From: Chlorogloeopsis fritschii PCC 6912
GTDB taxonomy: Bacteria > Cyanobacteriota > Cyanobacteriia > Cyanobacteriales > Nostocaceae
Length of the DNA stretch: 64,000 nucleotides
Assembly: GCF_000317285.1 (NCBI RefSeq)
Contig: NZ_AJLN01000061.1
Location: 62,001-126,000 of the forward strand
Reading direction: 5' to 3'
Position numbers and translations under genes: made by a program
Part shown: positions 33,146 through 43,128 of the stretch, one piece after another
How the letters are laid out: each line of letters opens with the position of its first letter
Position numbering within the stretch: position 1 is the first letter of the stretch
Notes under the pieces: model-generated
What the model was told of the DNA's origin: nothing
Databases searched by the model: none
The model's input: only the letters and a program-made list of their open reading frames with translations

Positions 33146-33238
33146 CTCAATCTCAAGCTTCCTGGCTCTTATTAAGATAAGTATAATTTTGTAAATAGAG
33201 CTTTAATTTCAAGAAGCTCGATCTCAAGCTTCCTAGCT
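33145..33238. repeat. Two direct repeats upstream of hspA
   Basis: A 23-base sequence with core ATCTCAAGCTTCCT occurs at 33145-33167 and again at 33216-33238, with two differences. The spacing (71 bases start to start) is close to seven DNA helical turns. They lie in the hspA leader or promoter and could be regulator sites or simple duplication. Confidence 0.6.
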
Positions 33239-33402
33239 AAACATTAGCACCAAGGTTAAAGCTGAGTAGGTTCGGTTTTATAGCCTAGTGCGATCGCAAT
33301 ATCCGTACTATTCTCAATAAAGAAGTAGGGGAGCAGAAGGAAATTATGTCCCTTTGTCCTCTTCTGTTCCCTATTTCCTGTTCCCTGTTCCCTATTATCA
33401 CA

Positions 33403-34167
33403 ATGTCTATTCTTAAAGAAACTAATAATGCCCTAATTGTGGGCGCAAGCCAAGGTATTGGTTTGGGATTTGTGAAAAAATTACTACAACTTGACAATAT
33501 CGCTCGCATTTATGCAACCTATCGTCATCAGGAGTCGGCTTCTGAGTTAATTGCACTTATGGGCGAGCATCCAGAGAGATTAGTTTGCCTATCTATGGAT
33601 ATTACGGATGAGGTGCAAATTGCAAAGTGTACAGAAAAGCTACGTGCAGAGATAGACAAATTACACTTAGCCATTAACTGTGTTGGAATTCTACACGAGG
33701 GGACGTTACAACCAGAAAAAAGCCTCAGACAAATTAACTCCGAACAGTTGGTACGTTATTTCCAAGTTAATAGTATCGGTGCTGTGCTTCTTGCCAAACA
33801 CCTGTTACCCTTATTTCGACATCACGATGCAAGTATTTTTGCTAGTATTTCTGCCAAAATCGGTAGCATTGGCGATAACCAACTTGGTGGGTGGTACGGT
33901 TACCGCGCCTCCAAGGCTGCACTGAATATGTTTATGCGAAATGTGGCAATAGAATATGACAGAACGAGTCCAAAGACAATAGTTGTTACATTGCATCCTG
34001 GTACAACTGATACACGTCTCTCTCAACCTTTTCAAAAAAATGTACCTGCCGAAAAGCTATTTTCGGTAGAGCGTACTGTTACCCAATTACTCGCAGTTCT
34101 AGAAAAGCTACAACCAGATGATAGCGGACAGTTTTTCTCCTGGGATGGCAGTCGTTTACCGTGGTAA
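33403..34167 (+). CDS. Short-chain dehydrogenase/reductase
   Basis: 254 residues with an N-terminal Rossmann fold (IVGASQGIGLGF), the NCVG segment in place of the usual NNAG, and the catalytic Y-x3-K in YGYRASKAA. The pattern resembles CsgA-like short SDRs of cyanobacteria. Substrate is unknown. ATG 33403 was chosen because the cofactor motif starts ten residues later; upstream is a run of CTGTTCC/CTATTTC heptamers (33362-33397) that also appear before other genes here. It is divergent from hspA. Confidence 0.85.
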   Translation: MSILKETNNALIVGASQGIGLGFVKKLLQLDNIARIYATYRHQESASELIALMGEHPERLVCLSMDITDEVQIAKCTEKLRAEIDKLHLAINCVGILHEGTLQPEKSLRQINSEQLVRYFQVNSIGAVLLAKHLLPLFRHHDASIFASISAKIGSIGDNQLGGWYGYRASKAALNMFMRNVAIEYDRTSPKTIVVTLHPGTTDTRLSQPFQKNVPAEKLFSVERTVTQLLAVLEKLQPDDSGQFFSWDGSRLPW

Positions 34168-34562
34168 ATCAATTAACTTTATTTGCACAATCCTACTGAC
34201 TTGTACGGTAGGATACAGATTCTTGTTCACTAACGGGCACAAGCTTAAAAAGTATATCTTAAAGAGAAAATTAAATCCTCCTAGAGGTAAATAAATTTCA
34301 CAAGCATTACCATTTAACATAAATTTTATGATTAGCAGCAAAGTAACAGCTTATCTGTTGTTGAGTTAACAATTAGATGTTATTTTTTCTACTACTACTG
34401 AATTTAGTAGTTTGTCAAAACGGACAATGAAAACTATTACACATTGAAAATTGTGATAGAAATGATTTTTTTTTTGTTTACAAAAATTTTGATGTGTATG
34501 ATTACTTAAAGAATTAAAATATTTTTTACTTAAAAAACAAGGTGCTGCCAGAGAATAAATAT
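34168..34562. other. A/T-rich intergenic region
   Basis: No gene seen. ACTACT and AGTAGT form a small inverted repeat near 34395-34415. Long T and A runs near 34460-34540 probably include the promoter of the next gene. Confidence 0.4.
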
Positions 34563-35162
34563 ATGGCTAATCCAGTTAAGATATCAAATAATTTAACAAA
34601 TTTTTTAGCAGAAAATAAAAAAGAAGAAGAACTCATGTACGAAGTTCTTCTCATGATTGAAAATTTAGCATATCGAGAAGAGGCTACGGTTAAGCTTATC
34701 TTTGACCGTCTTTATGACATAGGTTCCATTAATTTAATCAATCAAAAATTTCGCTCTCGTGCTCTCAAAAGAGTACTGAAATGGATTGCGAGGATGTCTA
34801 AACCAGCTTTCAGGATTTTTGCCTGGCGCTGGTTTAGAAAAAATTGTCCTATATTAATTACTAACTGGCTTTACCAACAAGTTAGTTTCAAGAAACCAGT
34901 CATAAAATCAGCACAAGTAGTGATTGAAAAACAACTTACCCCCGCCAATGCAATTTCTGAATTGGAATATAAAAGCAGAGAAGTAACATTTCTTCGCTCC
35001 CAGGTGAAATTGCTCAGTGGTATTTTGATAGGAGTCATTACTGTGTTTGGTGCTAGTTTGATTTGGCTAAGTCAAAGTCTAATAACAGGGCGATCGCCTC
35101 TGCAAACTGTAGAACAACTACCTCCAGTCAATTTACAAGAGGCAATGATCAACAGACGCTAG
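34563..35162 (+). CDS. Hypothetical protein with one membrane segment
   Basis: 199 residues from ATG 34563; a GTG at 34542 would add seven. The N-terminal two-thirds are hydrophilic and basic, with an aromatic stretch (RIFAWRWFRKNCPILITNWLYQQ). A single membrane helix lies near residues 150-172 (LLSGILIGVITVFGASLIW), followed by a short tail. No family is recognised. The stop codon TAG at 35160-35162 shares the CTAG palindrome with the stop of the convergent GH31 gene. Low GC compared with its neighbour. Confidence 0.6.
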   Translation: MANPVKISNNLTNFLAENKKEEELMYEVLLMIENLAYREEATVKLIFDRLYDIGSINLINQKFRSRALKRVLKWIARMSKPAFRIFAWRWFRKNCPILITNWLYQQVSFKKPVIKSAQVVIEKQLTPANAISELEYKSREVTFLRSQVKLLSGILIGVITVFGASLIWLSQSLITGRSPLQTVEQLPPVNLQEAMINRR

Positions 35163-37516
35163 TCAAAAACTAGGCGACGAGCAGAACCGTCATCTGTAAA
35201 TTCTTGCTCCCCAGAGCCTACCACCTCAACAATGACTTTGCGAGGGTGTGGAGTCCACTGTCCTTGCCGTGCTTGGATATCCACGACTGTCTGCGTACCT
35301 TCTAAATACACGCGATAAGTTGTAGTTGACCAAGCACCGTGGCGATATTCAAAGCTATGTCCATCATCTTCATATAGTGTCCATTCGCCTGCACCAGGAG
35401 TAACTCTTAATCTCAGTTCGTTGATGGGTGATTCATCCACATACTGCATAACTGGTGCGAGAGGAATAATCGATCCGGCACGAATGTACATGGGCATTTT
35501 TTCTAAAGGTGCATCGGCAAGAATATAAGTTGAACCTGTGTAACACTCTCCCGTCCACCAGTCGTACCAGTTTCCTGTCGGTAAATAAACCATGCGTTTC
35601 TCTACTCCCGGTCGGTAGACTGGTGCTGCCATCATAGATGAGCCTAAAAGTACTTGATCGTAAATTTCATGAGTTTTCGGATCGTTGGCATAGTGATAAA
35701 ATAAGGGACGTAAAATGGGGTTACCCGTGCTTGCTGCTTCCCAAAATAAGCTGTAAATGTAAGGCAATAATCTGTAGCGCAGTTCGATGTATTGTCGGCA
35801 GATTTCTTCTACTCTTGTTCCAAATTCCCAAGGTTCGTGGCGCTTGGTATTAATCATGGAATGAGCACGCATAAACGGATACAACATTCCTACCTGCATC
35901 CAACGAGCAAACATTTCTGGGGTGGCATCTCCTGCAAATCCACCGATATCTGCACCAACAAATGCTACACCAGATAAACCCAAGTTACAAAGCATGGGCA
36001 GAGACATTTCCAGATATTCCCACAGCGAATGATTGTCCCCCGTCCATACAGCCGACCATTTTTGTACACCAGCATAACCCGATCGCGTCAAAACAAAAGA
36101 ACGCGATCGCCCTCTGAGTTTTTCTAATCCCTCCCGACAGGCACGAGCCATCATCATTCCATACAAATTGTGAGCTTCGGCGTAGGTTGTGCGCTCATCA
36201 CCAGAGCCTGCGGGTGCATCCGTCGGGAAGAAAATTTTCTGCCCTCCCTCATCTCCAAACGGGCGATCGTTCATTGCTGGCTCATTCATGTCATTCCAGA
36301 TCCCAGCAACACCCATCTCAGTTAAATTGCGGTGCAAATCTCCCCACCACTGACGCACATCAGGGCGGAGAAAATCGGGAAATACAGCCCGCCCCGGCCA
36401 AACATAACCGTGAAAAACTTTACCATCAGCCCTACGAATTAAGTAGTCCTTTTCCACTCCTTCGTCATAAACAGGGTAATCGGCTTGCGGCTCAAATTTC
36501 ACCCCCGGATCGATGATGGTGACAACTTTAATACCTTCCTGTGCCAAGTCGTTGAGCAATTTTTTTGGATCTGGGAATCGTCTGGGGTTCCAGGTAAACA
36601 CCCGGAAGCCGAACATATAATCAATGTCTAGGTGGATAACATCGCAAGGTATCCGGCGGTGCCGCAGTTGGTATACCAATTGGCGCACTTCTGTTTCCGA
36701 GTCATAACTCCACCGACATTGGTGATAACCTAGTGCCCATCGAGGCGGCAGTGCCATTCGCCCCGTTAATTGCGTGTATGTACGAATAATTTCTGCTGGT
36801 TCAGGGCTGTAAATAATATAGTAATCTAATTCGCCACCCAGACTTTCCATCCGCAAAATACCTGGTTCGTCGGCACCTACATCAAATCGACTCCAAAAAG
36901 TCGTGTTAAAAAATAAACCATAGCCAATTTGCGATCGCAGCGCCATAAAAAACGGAATCGCTTGGTACATTGCATCCGTCAACATAGTGTAATCCAAGCT
37001 ATCCGTTGTCCAATTGGTGAGACGCTTGCCCCGTTGATTTAGCAAGCCAGCCCGCTCCCCAAAACCGTAGTACTTTTCCTCAGCTTCTATGCGCTTCCAA
37101 TTAGCAACTTGAAACTTGCCTGCTCCCATTTGCCGCCAACCCATCCCTAAATCCGCATCTTGAGCAAAGGCGCGGTTTTCTTTGTCAAAAAACTTGACTC
37201 GACAAGGATGGCGCTGCACGCAGACGCGCATTTTTTCAGTTTCAATTATTACCTCTTCATCCGTCTCTTGCACGTCGAAGGAAGTAGCAGCCCATTCCTC
37301 ATCCCGTGGCGTTACAGCCCAAGAACGTCTGGCTCGAAACTCTCCTGTAGGTAAAAAGCGCACGCGGATTAGGTTGGGAGCAAGAACCCTCAACAGCAGG
37401 CGAGAAAAACCGCATTCAAAATCTATTCCCCGCTGATGACGTTGGATATTTTGAACGGATGAGATGACATTCCATACTGGTTCGCGAACAGGTACTTCTC
37501 CGGCAAATTCTGGCAT
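35159..37516 (-). CDS. Alpha-glucosidase (GH31)
   Basis: A 785-residue GH31 glycoside hydrolase, cleaving terminal alpha-glucosides from maltose and short dextrins. Nucleophile D409 lies in WNDMNEP and the acid/base is D494 in WTGDN. The N-terminal beta domain, the (beta/alpha)8 barrel from about 260 and a C-terminal beta domain account for the length. No signal peptide is seen, so it acts in the cytoplasm. Together with malQ, glgX and treYZ 8-20 kb away it belongs to the maltodextrin economy, though not to the same transcript. The stop overlaps the convergent hypothetical gene by four bases. Confidence 0.94.
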   Translation of the reverse strand: MPEFAGEVPVREPVWNVISSVQNIQRHQRGIDFECGFSRLLLRVLAPNLIRVRFLPTGEFRARRSWAVTPRDEEWAATSFDVQETDEEVIIETEKMRVCVQRHPCRVKFFDKENRAFAQDADLGMGWRQMGAGKFQVANWKRIEAEEKYYGFGERAGLLNQRGKRLTNWTTDSLDYTMLTDAMYQAIPFFMALRSQIGYGLFFNTTFWSRFDVGADEPGILRMESLGGELDYYIIYSPEPAEIIRTYTQLTGRMALPPRWALGYHQCRWSYDSETEVRQLVYQLRHRRIPCDVIHLDIDYMFGFRVFTWNPRRFPDPKKLLNDLAQEGIKVVTIIDPGVKFEPQADYPVYDEGVEKDYLIRRADGKVFHGYVWPGRAVFPDFLRPDVRQWWGDLHRNLTEMGVAGIWNDMNEPAMNDRPFGDEGGQKIFFPTDAPAGSGDERTTYAEAHNLYGMMMARACREGLEKLRGRSRSFVLTRSGYAGVQKWSAVWTGDNHSLWEYLEMSLPMLCNLGLSGVAFVGADIGGFAGDATPEMFARWMQVGMLYPFMRAHSMINTKRHEPWEFGTRVEEICRQYIELRYRLLPYIYSLFWEAASTGNPILRPLFYHYANDPKTHEIYDQVLLGSSMMAAPVYRPGVEKRMVYLPTGNWYDWWTGECYTGSTYILADAPLEKMPMYIRAGSIIPLAPVMQYVDESPINELRLRVTPGAGEWTLYEDDGHSFEYRHGAWSTTTYRVYLEGTQTVVDIQARQGQWTPHPRKVIVEVVGSGEQEFTDDGSARRLVFD

Positions 37517-37657
37517 ATGTAATTAAATCTGGCTGTAAATGCGGACAATTACGGTTATTAGTGCTAACCACAACCTAATTAACCTAAATGTAAGTACGTA
37601 CACTTTGCATCAGCCAAGGGAAGTATAAGTATGTACCTTCGCCTCCATGACTTTACC

Positions 37658-37704
37658 CTCGTTACCAGGTTCAACCTGGTAACGAGAATTTGAGCCTCTG
37701 GCTC
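37658..37704. repeat. Hairpin repeat with CTCGTTACCAGG stem
   Basis: A 14-base perfect stem (CTCGTTACCAGGTT / AACCTGGTAACGAG) with a single central base, followed by a second small hairpin GAGCC-TCTG-GCTC. This pair is a familiar dispersed hairpin in heterocystous cyanobacteria. It lies behind the CPA1 antiporter gene and may help end its transcript. Confidence 0.75.
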
Positions 37705-37757
37705 TTGTTTATATAGTTATCAGCGAACAGCCACAGGTAATCGGTAACTGTTAACTT

Positions 37758-39320
37758 TTAAAGCTCATCCTCTAAAACATCCTCAAGCAAAGGAGCAAGT
37801 TCTTGATTCAATCTACCCGATCGCACAAATTCTGCGTAGGTATCTGCCTCTACAGCCAGCAATTCCATTCGCAGTTGTTCAGCCGTGAAGGTTCGTAAGT
37901 TCGGGTACTCATCTTGTAATTTATCAATTTGCTCCTCTAAGCGTTGCAATTCGCCTTTAATTAAAGTCTCTTGATAGCGGTAAAACTCTGGATCTAATCC
38001 TGGGCGCTCTTCTATTTGTCCCAAGTATCTTAAAACACGTTTGAGAGCAGTTTGGCGAGCAACTAACTCTAAATACTGTTGTCGCAGGGGTTGATCGCCT
38101 AAAAGATTGAGTTTTTCTAATAAAGGCTTTGTCGTTAATCCCTGTACCAAAAGTGTAAATAAAACTACTCCAAATACCGTAGCAATTACATCTTCTCGTT
38201 CGCTAAGAATAGTCGGTACGCTCAATGCAAGAGCGATAGAGACAGATCCTCGCAAACCTCCCCACCAGAGTACAGTTTGTTGTGCTAAGGAAATATCGGA
38301 GTTGACGAGGCGATTGGCGATCAATCCCAAACCATAAACAGCGATCGCCCGTGCTAAAACCATCCCGGCAACAGTGACGGCAATAATTGCCAGATTTTCT
38401 CCCAAATGGGTAAATCTAACTTGGTCACCAATCAAAAGAAAAACAATAGAATTAACAAAAAAAGCCAAAAATTCCCAAAATTCACTGACAATTACCCGTG
38501 TACGTGGGTTCATACCAATTCGGGAACCAAAATTTCCTAAAATCAAGCCTATGATGACAACTGCTATTACCCCAGATCCACCAAATTCTTCGGCAATAAT
38601 GTAAGTTCCGTAAGCGGAGACGAGAGTTAAAGATTGTTCCACCAGCGGTAAATCGAACCTTTGTGTTAGGTAAGAGATACCAAACCCAATCAAACCACCA
38701 ACAGCTAAACCGATACCAACAACACTTAAAAGTTGTAATAATACAGGTCGTACCCCTAGTTGTGCTGTTCCTAAAGGCAAGGCAACTAGGAAGCTAAAAG
38801 CCACAACTGCCATACCATCATTAAATAAACTCTCACCCTCCATCAATGTTGTGAGGCGCTTATCCACTCCCAGTTCTCGAAACAAAGCCGTAACTGAAAC
38901 TGGATCGGTAGCAGACAAACTTGCTCCCACCAGCAGCGCTGTTGTTAGTGGCAGTTGTGCTAATACATTCAAACCTAGTGCTACACCTGCAATGGAAATT
39001 ACTACTCCTATCACCGCATACAGGCAAATAGGCACTAAATCTCGCTTTAAATTAGACCATTTTAAATTCCAAGCGGCTTCAAATAACAAAGGTGGCAGGA
39101 AAATTGCCAGAATTAGCTCCGGGGAAAGATTAACTAACCGCACATCTACTAGTGCCAACCCCAAACCAGCAATTACCAAGAGTAAAGTGTAGGGAATTTG
39201 GCGAAACCAGCTAAAAACTTGCGGTAAAGTCGCCACACTCAAGGAAACTGAGAGTACAAGCAGGAATTGCTTTAAATTTTGTTCGATTCCAACTTCGCCT
39301 ACAGCAGATTCGATCGCCAT
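37758..39320 (-). CDS. Na+/H+ antiporter, CPA1 (NhaP) family
   Basis: About 520 residues with some twelve membrane helices (residues about 10-410) and a soluble C-terminal tail of about 110 residues. The helix with SLSATDPVSVTALFRELG and the following EGESLFNDGMAVV segment carry the acidic residues typical of CPA1 exchangers. It exchanges cytoplasmic Na+ (or K+) for protons in pH and salt balance. Start: ATG 39320 was preferred; a TTG at 39338 would add six residues. No operon partner is close. Confidence 0.92.
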   Translation of the reverse strand: MAIESAVGEVGIEQNLKQFLLVLSVSLSVATLPQVFSWFRQIPYTLLLVIAGLGLALVDVRLVNLSPELILAIFLPPLLFEAAWNLKWSNLKRDLVPICLYAVIGVVISIAGVALGLNVLAQLPLTTALLVGASLSATDPVSVTALFRELGVDKRLTTLMEGESLFNDGMAVVAFSFLVALPLGTAQLGVRPVLLQLLSVVGIGLAVGGLIGFGISYLTQRFDLPLVEQSLTLVSAYGTYIIAEEFGGSGVIAVVIIGLILGNFGSRIGMNPRTRVIVSEFWEFLAFFVNSIVFLLIGDQVRFTHLGENLAIIAVTVAGMVLARAIAVYGLGLIANRLVNSDISLAQQTVLWWGGLRGSVSIALALSVPTILSEREDVIATVFGVVLFTLLVQGLTTKPLLEKLNLLGDQPLRQQYLELVARQTALKRVLRYLGQIEERPGLDPEFYRYQETLIKGELQRLEEQIDKLQDEYPNLRTFTAEQLRMELLAVEADTYAEFVRSGRLNQELAPLLEDVLEDEL

Positions 39321-39509
39321 GTCAGTAATTTTGCTCAAACTATAAATTTTTGCAATACTTGCAATTTTAAGGGATACAGAAAGTTAGCTTATCCTATATC
39401 GAGTAAACTATTTAACCATCAAATAGCGTAAATCACTGGATATACTCTTAGAATGTCACTGAAGCTTACTCTATACAATCATCTCAAGAAAACAGAGGAT
39501 ATGTGAGAT

Positions 39510-40598
39510 ATGAGAAAGTTCAAATTGCTAAGATGGTTTCCTCATTCTCATTCTTGGCTCAATGCTTTAATACTATTTGTATTGATAGCAGGATTTACCA
39601 ACGCAATTGCACATAATCAATTCTTGTTACCTAACTTTGCTAATTTAGCAGATCAACAAGAGCAAATTACTGTTTCGACGATACTCTTACTAATCTTACC
39701 CATACCAGCGATCGCTTTTTTGCATCATTTTCTGTTCAGTCGATTTATCCCAGTCATCCCCGGAGTAAAGATAAATAAAAATCGAGGAATTTTGCCAGGG
39801 CTGAAAAGTTGGAGAGAAAGCTTGTATAGTTGGTTAGTTTTTATCTTATCTACACTAACGGCTACTTTGATTTGTACTCTTCTCCTCCCTTTATTGCAAC
39901 TCAATTATCATCAGATAATTCATAACTACAGTCAAAATAGTAGCAAGATAGTACCAATTTTTGCTATTTTTTGGCTATTTTGTGCCGCTATGTTTTATGA
40001 AGTTGAGTATTTATTTAAACGCCATGTTATTTTGGGTAATTCTGCCAGTATTGAATCTAAAAATACAACCACTCCTGCATCTCAGGTATTTCAAAATCAA
40101 GTAATTTCATCTGATTTTGGTGCTACCAAGCTCCAAACAACTGATGACACTCCTAAAACAGCACAGAAACTTGTAGAGACACAACCAAAACCTCAAGTCT
40201 CAAAACAATTAGTTACGTTTATTTTTATTCCCTTTTTAGCTTTATGGATATACTCATATGCAAAGTTACCAGAAGTTAGACAAAGCCTAAGCGCAAATTT
40301 TTCCATAGAAAAACTCACATCAGTCGCATCTGAAAAAGAAACACCTAAAGCTAAACCTACTAAACCTACAGATAATTACGAGCGAGCCATAATCAAAGCT
40401 AAACGCGCGGCAAAACTAGGGCAACTGGCACAATCTAAAGACGAATGGCAAAAGGTTGTTAGTAATTGGGAAGAAGCGATCGCTCTGATGAAAACTGTAC
40501 CCTACACTAGCCAGAATTACAGTATGGCCCAGCAACTAATTATACAATATCAGTTTCATCTTGAGTTTGCTCAACAATACACCATAGATGGGAATTAA
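39510..40598 (+). CDS. Membrane protein of unknown function
   Basis: 362 residues. Four membrane helices in the N-terminal half (about 18-35, 55-75, 105-128 and 148-165), a Thr/Ser/Lys-rich linker (about 175-230), a fifth helix (about 235-250) and a soluble C-terminal segment. That segment (YERAIIKAKRAAKLGQLAQSKDEWQ, then WEEAIALMKTVP) is a repeat-like helical motif seen at the ends of several cyanobacterial membrane and kinase proteins. AGAGGA precedes the start. No catalytic motif is seen. Confidence 0.7.
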   Translation: MRKFKLLRWFPHSHSWLNALILFVLIAGFTNAIAHNQFLLPNFANLADQQEQITVSTILLLILPIPAIAFLHHFLFSRFIPVIPGVKINKNRGILPGLKSWRESLYSWLVFILSTLTATLICTLLLPLLQLNYHQIIHNYSQNSSKIVPIFAIFWLFCAAMFYEVEYLFKRHVILGNSASIESKNTTTPASQVFQNQVISSDFGATKLQTTDDTPKTAQKLVETQPKPQVSKQLVTFIFIPFLALWIYSYAKLPEVRQSLSANFSIEKLTSVASEKETPKAKPTKPTDNYERAIIKAKRAAKLGQLAQSKDEWQKVVSNWEEAIALMKTVPYTSQNYSMAQQLIIQYQFHLEFAQQYTIDGN

Positions 40599-40871
40599 AA
40601 GGGTATTGGGAAGAGGACACCGTGACACGGGGATAAGGAGGATCGTGATTCACGTTCTTGCCCCTCTGCCCCTGGTGCTCCCTTGCTCCTTGTCCTCTTA
40701 CTAGCCCCTAGTCCCTAATCCCTATTCTCATGTAAATTTTATATGAATTAAAATCCACAATTGTTTAAAGTTAGCTGTTTGTAATTGTGGTGTAATCACC
40801 GAAGAAAAATTGTAGAGAGCAAGTTATATTTGATGTAAATTTTCTGTTGATAACTCTTCACTTCTACAGTT
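40599..40871. other. Spacer with G/C-rich heptamer remnants
   Basis: Contains scattered repeat-like pieces (GAGGACACCGTGACACGGGG, ACTAGCCCCTAGTCCC) near 40612-40725, followed by A/T-rich sequence that may include the promoter of the next gene. No gene seen. Confidence 0.4.
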
Positions 40872-41423
40872 ATGACGCAAGCAAATATTTTGGAACTTGC
40901 CAGGCAGGGTGATGCTAAGGCGATCGCATCTCTAATGAACAGCCAACTACAACTTAAAAATGTAACAGTTAAAGTTAACTTCAAGAATACTCAATTAGAG
41001 ATTAAATTTCAGTCTACCCAAGTGCCGGAACAAGAAAATCTAGTCAAATACGTCCGTCAAGAAATCATGGGTTTGAAGACTGTATGTATTAAAAATGTCA
41101 AAGTTTATGGTTTTCAAGAAGGAAAACTTGCACCCTTATGGAGCCAAGAATTAAATATAGAAGTTCCATTAAATCTCTCTTCATCTAAAAAATGTTTGCT
41201 CAATACTAACTGCAAAATCCAAAAGGACTATCAAAATATCTTAAAAAATAAATTTTTAGAGTTTTCTCTTCTAACTGATAAAAAAACTTTACTGAAAATA
41301 TTATTATTATTAGCAATAAGCATCTTTATTGCAGGAGAAAGTAGATTATTTAGCTCAAAGAAAAAATGTATTTTACACAACCACACCACAAGTAAATATA
41401 TACATATGGAGAATTGTAAATAG
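40872..41423 (+). CDS. Conserved cyanobacterial domain protein with C-terminal membrane segment
   Basis: 183 residues. The N-terminal 95 residues (ILELARQGDAKAIASLMN, then LEIKFQSTQVPEQENLVKYVRQEI, KNVKVYGFQEGKLAPLW) follow a pattern common in cyanobacterial proteins of unknown role. A basic linker leads to a membrane helix near 140-158 (LLKILLLLAISIFIAG) and a short tail. The domain is often found once or twice before membrane helices in this phylum. No enzymatic motif is visible. The low GC content of the 3' half is notable. Confidence 0.65.
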   Translation: MTQANILELARQGDAKAIASLMNSQLQLKNVTVKVNFKNTQLEIKFQSTQVPEQENLVKYVRQEIMGLKTVCIKNVKVYGFQEGKLAPLWSQELNIEVPLNLSSSKKCLLNTNCKIQKDYQNILKNKFLEFSLLTDKKTLLKILLLLAISIFIAGESRLFSSKKKCILHNHTTSKYIHMENCK

Positions 41424-41804
41424 TTACCTTTTAAAGATTATTTTGATTTAAAGTACCTACAGTAACTAAACACTAATCCTGAATTGATATATGACTATTA
41501 GCTGTTCATGCTAAAAAGTAGTAGACTTTTGGTTACTGAGTACAAACTTTGCAAATGATAGCAAGATTTGAATAATTGTCGCAAGAATAGACAAGACAGC
41601 AGCAGAAGTTTTTTGTAAACTATATATGATTATTTGCCTTTAGGTAGATTAGATTCACTTTATAAAACAGTATGTTAGGGTGAATTAAACATATAATTAT
41701 ACAAGGGAGCATCGTAACTAAATCAGTAATTACCAGTAATTTGTATATCAATAACTTCAATCCTGATTTAGCCATCGTCTGTTTTATTAACTTCTCTGCA
41801 ATCC
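41424..41804. other. A/T-rich intergenic region before the RND genes
   Basis: No gene or repeat family stands out. The region must contain the promoter of the RND operon; no operator palindrome was recognised. Confidence 0.4.
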
Positions 41805-43124
41805 ATGATACCTCCTCAGCCTCGAACTGAATTTGAAGATAGTGTTCCAGAGACAGAAATACAGCCACCTCGCCAGAAACGTCGGTGGCTTTGGTTGTTG
41901 TTAGCCTTGCTAGGATTAATGGGTGGAGGCTTTTTGTTATGGCGTTTGCTAACTCCAACGAACACTCAAGCGCCAGCAGGTGCTAATGCTTCACCACAAG
42001 CAATACCAGTCAAGGTATCCACTGTACAATCAGGCTTAATTGAAGATAGTTCAGAGTACATAGCCAGCTTAGAGTCACGTCGCTCGGTAATTCTACAACC
42101 AAGAATTCAGGGACAGGTAGCCCAAATATTGGTGAGATCGGGAGATACACTCAAGCAAGGAGATCCAATTATCCAGATTGATGCAAGACAGCAACAGGCA
42201 GCACTCAACAGTGTCAATGCCGCAGCTGATGCAGCGCGATCGCAACTAGAAAATGCCAGAGCAACTCTTCGTTCTCTAGAAGCAGAACGTGTGTCTAACC
42301 TTGCCGATGTGAGATTAAATCAACAAGAATATGATCGCTATTCAAATCTTGCTGCTCAAGGAGCTGTTTCCCGGCAAACCAGAGATCAGTATGCTAATAG
42401 ACTGGCGACTGCAAGGGCTAATCTGCGGGCGATCGAATCTAGAATACAAGCACAGCAAGCTTCTGTCTCCCAAGCAGAAAAATCTTTGCAACAAGCATTA
42501 GCAAATACTAAAGAACAAGCTGTTCAACTCCAATACTACAGAATAGAAGCTCCTTTTGCGGGCACAGTGGGCGATATTCCTGTAAAAGTAGGCGATTTTG
42601 TTAACAATTCTACCCAACTAGTGACTATTACTCAAAATCGTCCACTAGAGGTCAATATCTCTGTACCGCTTGAGCGCGGATCTCAATTGCGTAAGGGAAC
42701 GCCAGTGGAAATCATGGATGCTCAAGGTCGCAGTGTTGGTATTAGTCGTGTATTTTTTATTTCACCTAAAGTTATTAATAACACTCAAGCCATATTGGTC
42801 AAAGCCTTGTTTGATAACGCCAAAGGTCAATTAAGGGCTGATGAATATACTAGGGTGAGAGTGATCTGGAATCAGCGTCCTGGAGTATTAATTCCTACTA
42901 CGGCAGTGACTCGTGTGGCTGGACAAAATTTTGTTTATGTAGCGCAAATGCAAAAATCTCCTCAAGGAGAGTTTCAACAGGTAGCAAAACAAAAGCGTGT
43001 GAAGTTAGGCAATATCAAGGGCAATAATTATCAAGTACTGGAAGGATTAGAGCCAGGAGAAAGAATAATCGTCTCAGGGCTACTTAACCTTACAGATGGA
43101 GCGCCCATCAATCCTGAATCTTAA
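41805..43124 (+). CDS. RND efflux adaptor (membrane fusion protein)
   Basis: 439 residues. One N-terminal membrane helix (about 28-48) after a Pro/Arg-rich cytoplasmic end, then a lipoyl half-motif, a long alpha-hairpin coiled coil (about 125-230, AARSQLENARATLRSLEAE), the second lipoyl half (YYRIEAPFAGTVGDIPVKVGDFV) and beta-barrel and membrane-proximal domains. It links the inner-membrane RND pump to an outer-membrane channel across the periplasm. The pump gene follows after 135 bases of repeat-containing spacer. No outer-membrane factor or regulator gene is next to the pair. Confidence 0.93.
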   Translation: MIPPQPRTEFEDSVPETEIQPPRQKRRWLWLLLALLGLMGGGFLLWRLLTPTNTQAPAGANASPQAIPVKVSTVQSGLIEDSSEYIASLESRRSVILQPRIQGQVAQILVRSGDTLKQGDPIIQIDARQQQAALNSVNAAADAARSQLENARATLRSLEAERVSNLADVRLNQQEYDRYSNLAAQGAVSRQTRDQYANRLATARANLRAIESRIQAQQASVSQAEKSLQQALANTKEQAVQLQYYRIEAPFAGTVGDIPVKVGDFVNNSTQLVTITQNRPLEVNISVPLERGSQLRKGTPVEIMDAQGRSVGISRVFFISPKVINNTQAILVKALFDNAKGQLRADEYTRVRVIWNQRPGVLIPTTAVTRVAGQNFVYVAQMQKSPQGEFQQVAKQKRVKLGNIKGNNYQVLEGLEPGERIIVSGLLNLTDGAPINPES

Positions 43125-43128
43125 GTAG

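Noticed and set aside
36187-36516. 109-codon plus-strand frame inside the GH31 gene
   Set aside because: Antisense to a clearly recognised enzyme with intact catalytic motifs.
41620-41958. 112-codon minus-strand frame before the RND adaptor
   Set aside because: Overlaps the start of the adaptor gene antisense and reads into A/T-rich spacer.
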